Of a DNA stretch of 64,000 nt, positions 60,816-64,000 are shown piece by piece. The notes beneath the pieces are model-generated. The model ran no database searches. It had not been told where the DNA came from and saw nothing but the letters and a program-made list of their open reading frames with translations. Origin of the DNA: Mesorhizobium sp. 1M-11 (GTDB lineage: Bacteria; Pseudomonadota; Alphaproteobacteria; Rhizobiales; Rhizobiaceae); NCBI RefSeq assembly GCF_001303895.1, contig NZ_LJSD01000054.1, forward strand, positions 62,001 to 126,000, in the 5' to 3' direction. Numbering within the stretch: the stretch's first letter is position 1; every line of letters starts with the position of its first letter. Made by a program: the position numbers and the translations under genes.

Positions 60816-62033
60816 TCAATCCGGCCATTTGAGGATCGCCGCCTCACGCGCCAGCAGGCGATCCTCGAAAGGCGTCGCAATGACTGTGTTCGACTTCCGT
60901 GCCTGATCCAGTTCCTCGGCAAGCCGCTTCGCCACGATGAACTCCTCATTGGGATGCAGGTTGCACGGGTCGAGGAAGAAGTAGCCATGCTCGACCTCGT
61001 GATCGCGCACAATCACCGGCGGATCGCCGGCGGCCAGCCGGTCGGCGAGATCCCAAGCGGTGATGTTTGCCGCTTCGGTGTCGACGTTCACCTTCAACCG
61101 GTCGAGCGGGTTGTGCGTCGGATCGGGAACGACCGCAGCGGTGATACCCGGCCGGTCAGCCAGGGCCTCGACCCAGCAATCCAAGACGAGCCGCTCGCGA
61201 GCACGGATACCGGCATGATCGCGGCTCTTCCAGGCTTGCAGTGCGGCAAGCGCGCCGACGATGCCTTCCTTGCCGACCTTCATGCCGCGGCCGATGCCCC
61301 GGTTCTGCAGATAGGTGTCACGCACCATTTCCTTGCGTCCGGCGACGATGCCGGACGTCGGACCGCCGAGGAACTTATGGCCGGAATAAAGCGCCAAGTC
61401 TGCACCGTCAGCGAGGAAGCCAGTCATATCGTACTCGGAGGCGGCATCCACGATCACCGGCACGCCGCGGGCATGGCAGACATCGCAGAATATTTTCAGC
61501 GGAATCTGGGCATAGTCGACGACGTGATGCGACACGACATAGACGGCCGCGGCCGTGCGTTCGGTGATCGCACCGGCCAGTTGATACGCATGAGCGCTCG
61601 TGGCCTGGCCGACGGGAACGACCTTCGCGCCGGCCAGCCGGATCGCCTGCTCAACCGGCGCGCCGTAGCTGACCATGTGGCCGGATTGGATCAGGACCTC
61701 GTCCTTCAATCCAGTGGCGTCGGGCAGCCGTTCGATCGCCGCCAGATCGGAGCCGGTCATGCATGCCGCGGCGGCCAGCGTGATGCCCGCCGAACAGGAC
61801 GCCGTGACGAAGCCGGCTTCTGCGCCGGTAAGGTCCGCGATCATAGAGCTGGCGCGGCGATAGAGATCACCCATCTCGACGAATTCACCGAGAATGGCCG
61901 AAACCGCCTCGACAGCGTCGGGTACCACGATGGAGGCACCGAGCGCCGTCATCGTGCCGGAGACGTTGATGACCGGCCTGAGCTTGAGCCGGGCGCGGAT
62001 GTCGATCTGTTTTCTGCTGGAGGGCTTGTCCAT
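60816..62033 (-). CDS. SelA-fold PLP-dependent lyase/aminotransferase-like enzyme
   Basis: The 405-residue enzyme carries the SelA/D-glucosaminate-6-phosphate ammonia-lyase fold. K220 in LYSGHKFLGGPTSG is the expected PLP lysine, with D196 (VDAASE) contacting the ring nitrogen; VINVSGTMTALG is the N-terminal block of this family. Such enzymes eliminate ammonia from amino sugars or amino acids. The ATG at 62033 follows GAGGAA at ideal distance, better than ATGs at 62045 and 62063. RidA, encoded next, clears reactive enamines formed by PLP eliminases, which supports a lyase role. Confidence 0.87.
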   Translation of the reverse strand: MDKPSSRKQIDIRARLKLRPVINVSGTMTALGASIVVPDAVEAVSAILGEFVEMGDLYRRASSMIADLTGAEAGFVTASCSAGITLAAAACMTGSDLAAIERLPDATGLKDEVLIQSGHMVSYGAPVEQAIRLAGAKVVPVGQATSAHAYQLAGAITERTAAAVYVVSHHVVDYAQIPLKIFCDVCHARGVPVIVDAASEYDMTGFLADGADLALYSGHKFLGGPTSGIVAGRKEMVRDTYLQNRGIGRGMKVGKEGIVGALAALQAWKSRDHAGIRARERLVLDCWVEALADRPGITAAVVPDPTHNPLDRLKVNVDTEAANITAWDLADRLAAGDPPVIVRDHEVEHGYFFLDPCNLHPNEEFIVAKRLAEELDQARKSNTVIATPFEDRLLAREAAILKWPD

Positions 62034-62055
62034 GGTATTCCTCATCAATCGTTCG

Positions 62056-62544
62056 TCAGTCAATCGCGACGATGGCTTCGATCTCGACAGTGATCTGGCC
62101 GGGTAGCGAACCTTGGCCTATGGCAGAGCGGGCATGCGCGCCGGCCGGCCCGAAAACGTCGATCATCAGGTCGGAGCAGCCATTGATGACCGCCGGATGG
62201 TCGGCGAAATCCGGTACGGCGTTGACCATGCCGAACAGCTTGACCAGGCGGCGCACGCGCGAAAGGTCGCCCAGGGCCGCGTGCATAACCGCGATCAGGT
62301 TGACGCCGGTCAGCTGGGCATGAGCGTAGGCCTGCTCGATGGTGACATCCGCGCCGACCTTGCCGATATGCTTGCGGCCGTCAGTTTCGATCGGTCCTTG
62401 GCCTGACAGGAACAGCAGCTTGCCTTCCTGCACATGGGTGACGAAATTGGCGATCGGCGGCGGCGCCTCGGGAAGCGTGATCCCGAGCGCCTTCAATCGC
62501 TCATAGGGCGTCTCGTGCGGACGCTTCGTTGTCGAAAAATTCAT
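62056..62544 (-). CDS. RidA family (YjgF/YER057c) enamine/imine deaminase
   Basis: The 162-residue protein has the RidA fold with GKLLFLSGQGPIETDGR and IEQAYAHAQLTGVNLIAVMHAAL. RidA family proteins hydrolyse 2-aminoacrylate-type enamines to ketoacids. It is longer at the N-terminus than archetypal RidA, as in the Rid2-7 groups, and the usual catalytic arginine is not obvious, so it may bind rather than convert the metabolite. It lies 22 bp upstream of the SelA-fold enzyme gene and 12 bp after the ABC ATPase gene. Confidence 0.88.
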   Translation of the reverse strand: MNFSTTKRPHETPYERLKALGITLPEAPPPIANFVTHVQEGKLLFLSGQGPIETDGRKHIGKVGADVTIEQAYAHAQLTGVNLIAVMHAALGDLSRVRRLVKLFGMVNAVPDFADHPAVINGCSDLMIDVFGPAGAHARSAIGQGSLPGQITVEIEAIVAID

Positions 62545-62556
62545 GCAAGGCTCCAG

Positions 62557-63549
62557 TCAGGCTCTTCCGTCGTGGCGGATACAGGCCACATGATGCCCAC
62601 CGTCGATCTCGACGGTAGGCGGAACGATTTCCGCGCAGGCGGCAATCGCCTCGGGGCAGCGGGTGCGGAAGACGCAGCCGGACGGCGGCGCGATCGGGCT
62701 CGCGATATCGCCCGTCAGCGCCACATGCGTGCGCCGGCGCGTCGGGTCTGGCACCGGTGCGCTGGCGAGCAGCGCCCTGGTGTAGGGGTGTCGCGGCGCA
62801 GCATAGACCAGCTTGCTCGGACCCCGCTCCATCACCCGGCCGAGATACATCACCACCACCTCGTCGCAGAGATATTCGACCACCGACAGGTCGTGGGCGA
62901 TGAACAGCAGTGTGAGCCCCAGCCTCTTCTGCAATTCGCCAAGCAGGTTGAGAACCTGCGCCTGCACCGACACGTCGAGCGCCGAAACCGGCTCATCGGC
63001 GACGACGAATTCCGGCTCCACGGCAAGCGCCCGCGCAATGCCGATGCGCTGGCGCTGACCGCCGGAAAATTCGTGCGGATAGCGCAAGGCGTGGTCCGGC
63101 GACAGGCCGACCAGCGTCAGCAGTTCAGCGATGCGCTCCTTGCGCTTCCTACCGCGCGGAAAACCGCAGGCGTCAAGCGCCTCGCCAAGGATGGCCGACA
63201 CGCGCAAGCGCGGATTGAGGCTGGAGAACGGGTCCTGGAAAACGATCTGAAGCTTGCGTCGATAGGCGCGCATCTCGGCGGTCGACAGCGAGAACAGGTC
63301 GACACCGTCGAACAGTGCCTTGCCCGAAGTCGGCTCGGTCAAGCGCAGGAGGACGCGGCCGGCAGTGGTCTTGCCGGAACCGCTCTCGCCGACCAGCCCC
63401 ACCGTCGAACCGCGCTTCACCGTGAAGCTGACATCCTCCACCGCGTGGACGATGCGGCCGTTGCGGGCCGGAAAATGTTTGGTGAGGCCCTCTACGACAA
63501 GCAGCGGCTTGGTCTCGATACGGCGATCGATCTCAGTGACGGCGCTCAT
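62557..63549 (-). CDS. Oligopeptide/dipeptide-type ABC ATPase (OppF/DppF)
   Basis: The 330-residue ATPase has Walker A GESGSGKTT, the signature FSGGQRQRIGIARALA, Walker B EFVVADEPVSALD and the peptide-transporter C-terminal zinc-like segment SGCVFRTRCPEA. It pairs with the next ATPase gene, which it overlaps by 4 bp. Its cargo could be a peptide, amino sugar or opine-like compound, since Opp/Dpp-type systems are broad. It feeds the RidA and SelA-fold enzymes. Confidence 0.94.
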   Translation of the reverse strand: MSAVTEIDRRIETKPLLVVEGLTKHFPARNGRIVHAVEDVSFTVKRGSTVGLVGESGSGKTTAGRVLLRLTEPTSGKALFDGVDLFSLSTAEMRAYRRKLQIVFQDPFSSLNPRLRVSAILGEALDACGFPRGRKRKERIAELLTLVGLSPDHALRYPHEFSGGQRQRIGIARALAVEPEFVVADEPVSALDVSVQAQVLNLLGELQKRLGLTLLFIAHDLSVVEYLCDEVVVMYLGRVMERGPSKLVYAAPRHPYTRALLASAPVPDPTRRRTHVALTGDIASPIAPPSGCVFRTRCPEAIAACAEIVPPTVEIDGGHHVACIRHDGRA

Positions 63550-64000
63550 AGCTCCGCGCTCCTGATGCAGCGGGAGAACCCGTTCGCGCCGGCCGGTACC
63601 AGCGGCGGAGGCGCTGCCTTGCAGGGCGGGATGGCGAAGTCGCAGCGCGGCTCGAAGGTGCAGCCTGGCGGCAGCATGGTGATCGGCGGCACCGAGCCTG
63701 GAATGGAATAGAGGGCGCGACGCTCGCCCGCTGCATCGATATCACGCCCGGCATTCGGCGTGCAGGCGAGCAACCCCTTCGTGTAGGGATGGCGCTGATG
63801 CGCGAACAACTGGTTGACCGGCGCCTGCTCGACGACGCGGCCGGCATACATGACCACAACATTGTGAGCGATCTCGGCTACCACGCCGAGATTATGTGTG
63901 ATGAACAGAATGGACATGCCGAACTCGCCCTGCAACCGGCGCAACAGGTCGAGGATCTGTGCCTGGATGGTGACGTCAAGCGCCGTCGTCGGCTCGTCCG
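63546..64000 (-). CDS. Oligopeptide/dipeptide-type ABC ATPase (OppD/DppD), 3' part
   Basis: The 3' portion of an ATPase gene continues off the right edge. The visible part begins within Walker B (DEPTTALDVTIQAQILD), then has LFITHNLGVVAEIAHNVVVMYAG and the C-terminal GCTFEPRCDFAIPPC block typical of OppD. Walker A and the start lie beyond the window, as must the permease and binding-protein genes. It overlaps the OppF-type gene by 4 bp. Confidence 0.92.
   Translation of the reverse strand, partial: DEPTTALDVTIQAQILDLLRRLQGEFGMSILFITHNLGVVAEIAHNVVVMYAGRVVEQAPVNQLFAHQRHPYTKGLLACTPNAGRDIDAAGERRALYSIPGSVPPITMLPPGCTFEPRCDFAIPPCKAAPPPLVPAGANGFSRCIRSAEL

Overview
The window reads as chromosome of a GC-rich alphaproteobacterium of the Rhizobiales, most like Mesorhizobium or a close relative. 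The reasons are the trpF-trpB-trpA-accD-folC order, the pheS/pheT and infC/rpmI/rplT core blocks, the many LysR/ABC-transporter catabolic modules, an AapJ-type binding protein, and intergenic palindromic repeats of the rhizobial kind. Genus is inferred from recall of gene order and protein style, not from a search. No tRNA, rRNA, CRISPR array, transposase or phage gene was recognised.

Left part (1-24 kb). The 5' end of a LysR gene diverges from a small DUF1127-like protein. Next come an AbrB/PIN toxin-antitoxin pair whose toxin lacks one expected acidic residue, a complete branched-chain/amide-type ABC transporter (livFGMH plus binding protein), a polytopic membrane protein and pncB. A polyamine or guanidino-compound module follows: LysR regulator, agmatinase-family ureohydrolase and a four-gene Pot-type ABC transporter. 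Then come a MATE exporter, a penicillin-acylase-family Ntn hydrolase, a LuxR-type regulator, a nitrilase-superfamily amidohydrolase, a small secreted protein and an APC amino-acid permease.

Middle part (24-46 kb). An orphan AapJ-like binding protein lies next to a giant three-domain protein (APH-type kinase, M23 peptidase fold, class III PLP enzyme), which is divergent from an Lrp/AsnC regulator. This is the most unusual protein in the window. Beyond it are a flavoprotein dehydrogenase, a Gfo/Idh/MocA oxidoreductase, a YceI protein with a cytochrome b561, and a LysR gene divergent from an aldo/keto reductase with a clear palindromic operator between them. After these come a DUF925 nucleotidyltransferase, a Tim44-domain membrane protein and a second aldo/keto reductase. 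The translation block follows on the minus strand: infC (ATT start), two isoprenylcysteine-methyltransferase-like paralogues, rpmI, rplT, then pheS, an ASCH-domain gene and pheT. The ASCH gene overlaps both of its neighbours by 4 bp.

Right part (46-64 kb). Here are an ABHD10-like hydrolase coupled to a BenE transporter, a DUF2852 protein, a YgjP/SprT-like metalloprotease and a GNAT acetyltransferase. A beta-lactamase locus follows, in which an AmpR-like LysR gene diverges from a class A gene followed by a class C (AmpC) gene. Then comes the trpFBA-accD-folC operon, with an 81-residue unknown inserted between trpB and trpA and an AccD without zinc-ribbon cysteines. The window ends in a minus-strand catabolic operon: oligopeptide-type ABC ATPases, RidA, a SelA-fold PLP enzyme and an IclR regulator.

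Most genes form substrate-specific units with a regulator beside them (LysR, LuxR, Lrp, IclR), interleaved with core translation and biosynthesis genes. Long open frames antisense to these genes are GC-rich shadows and were left out.
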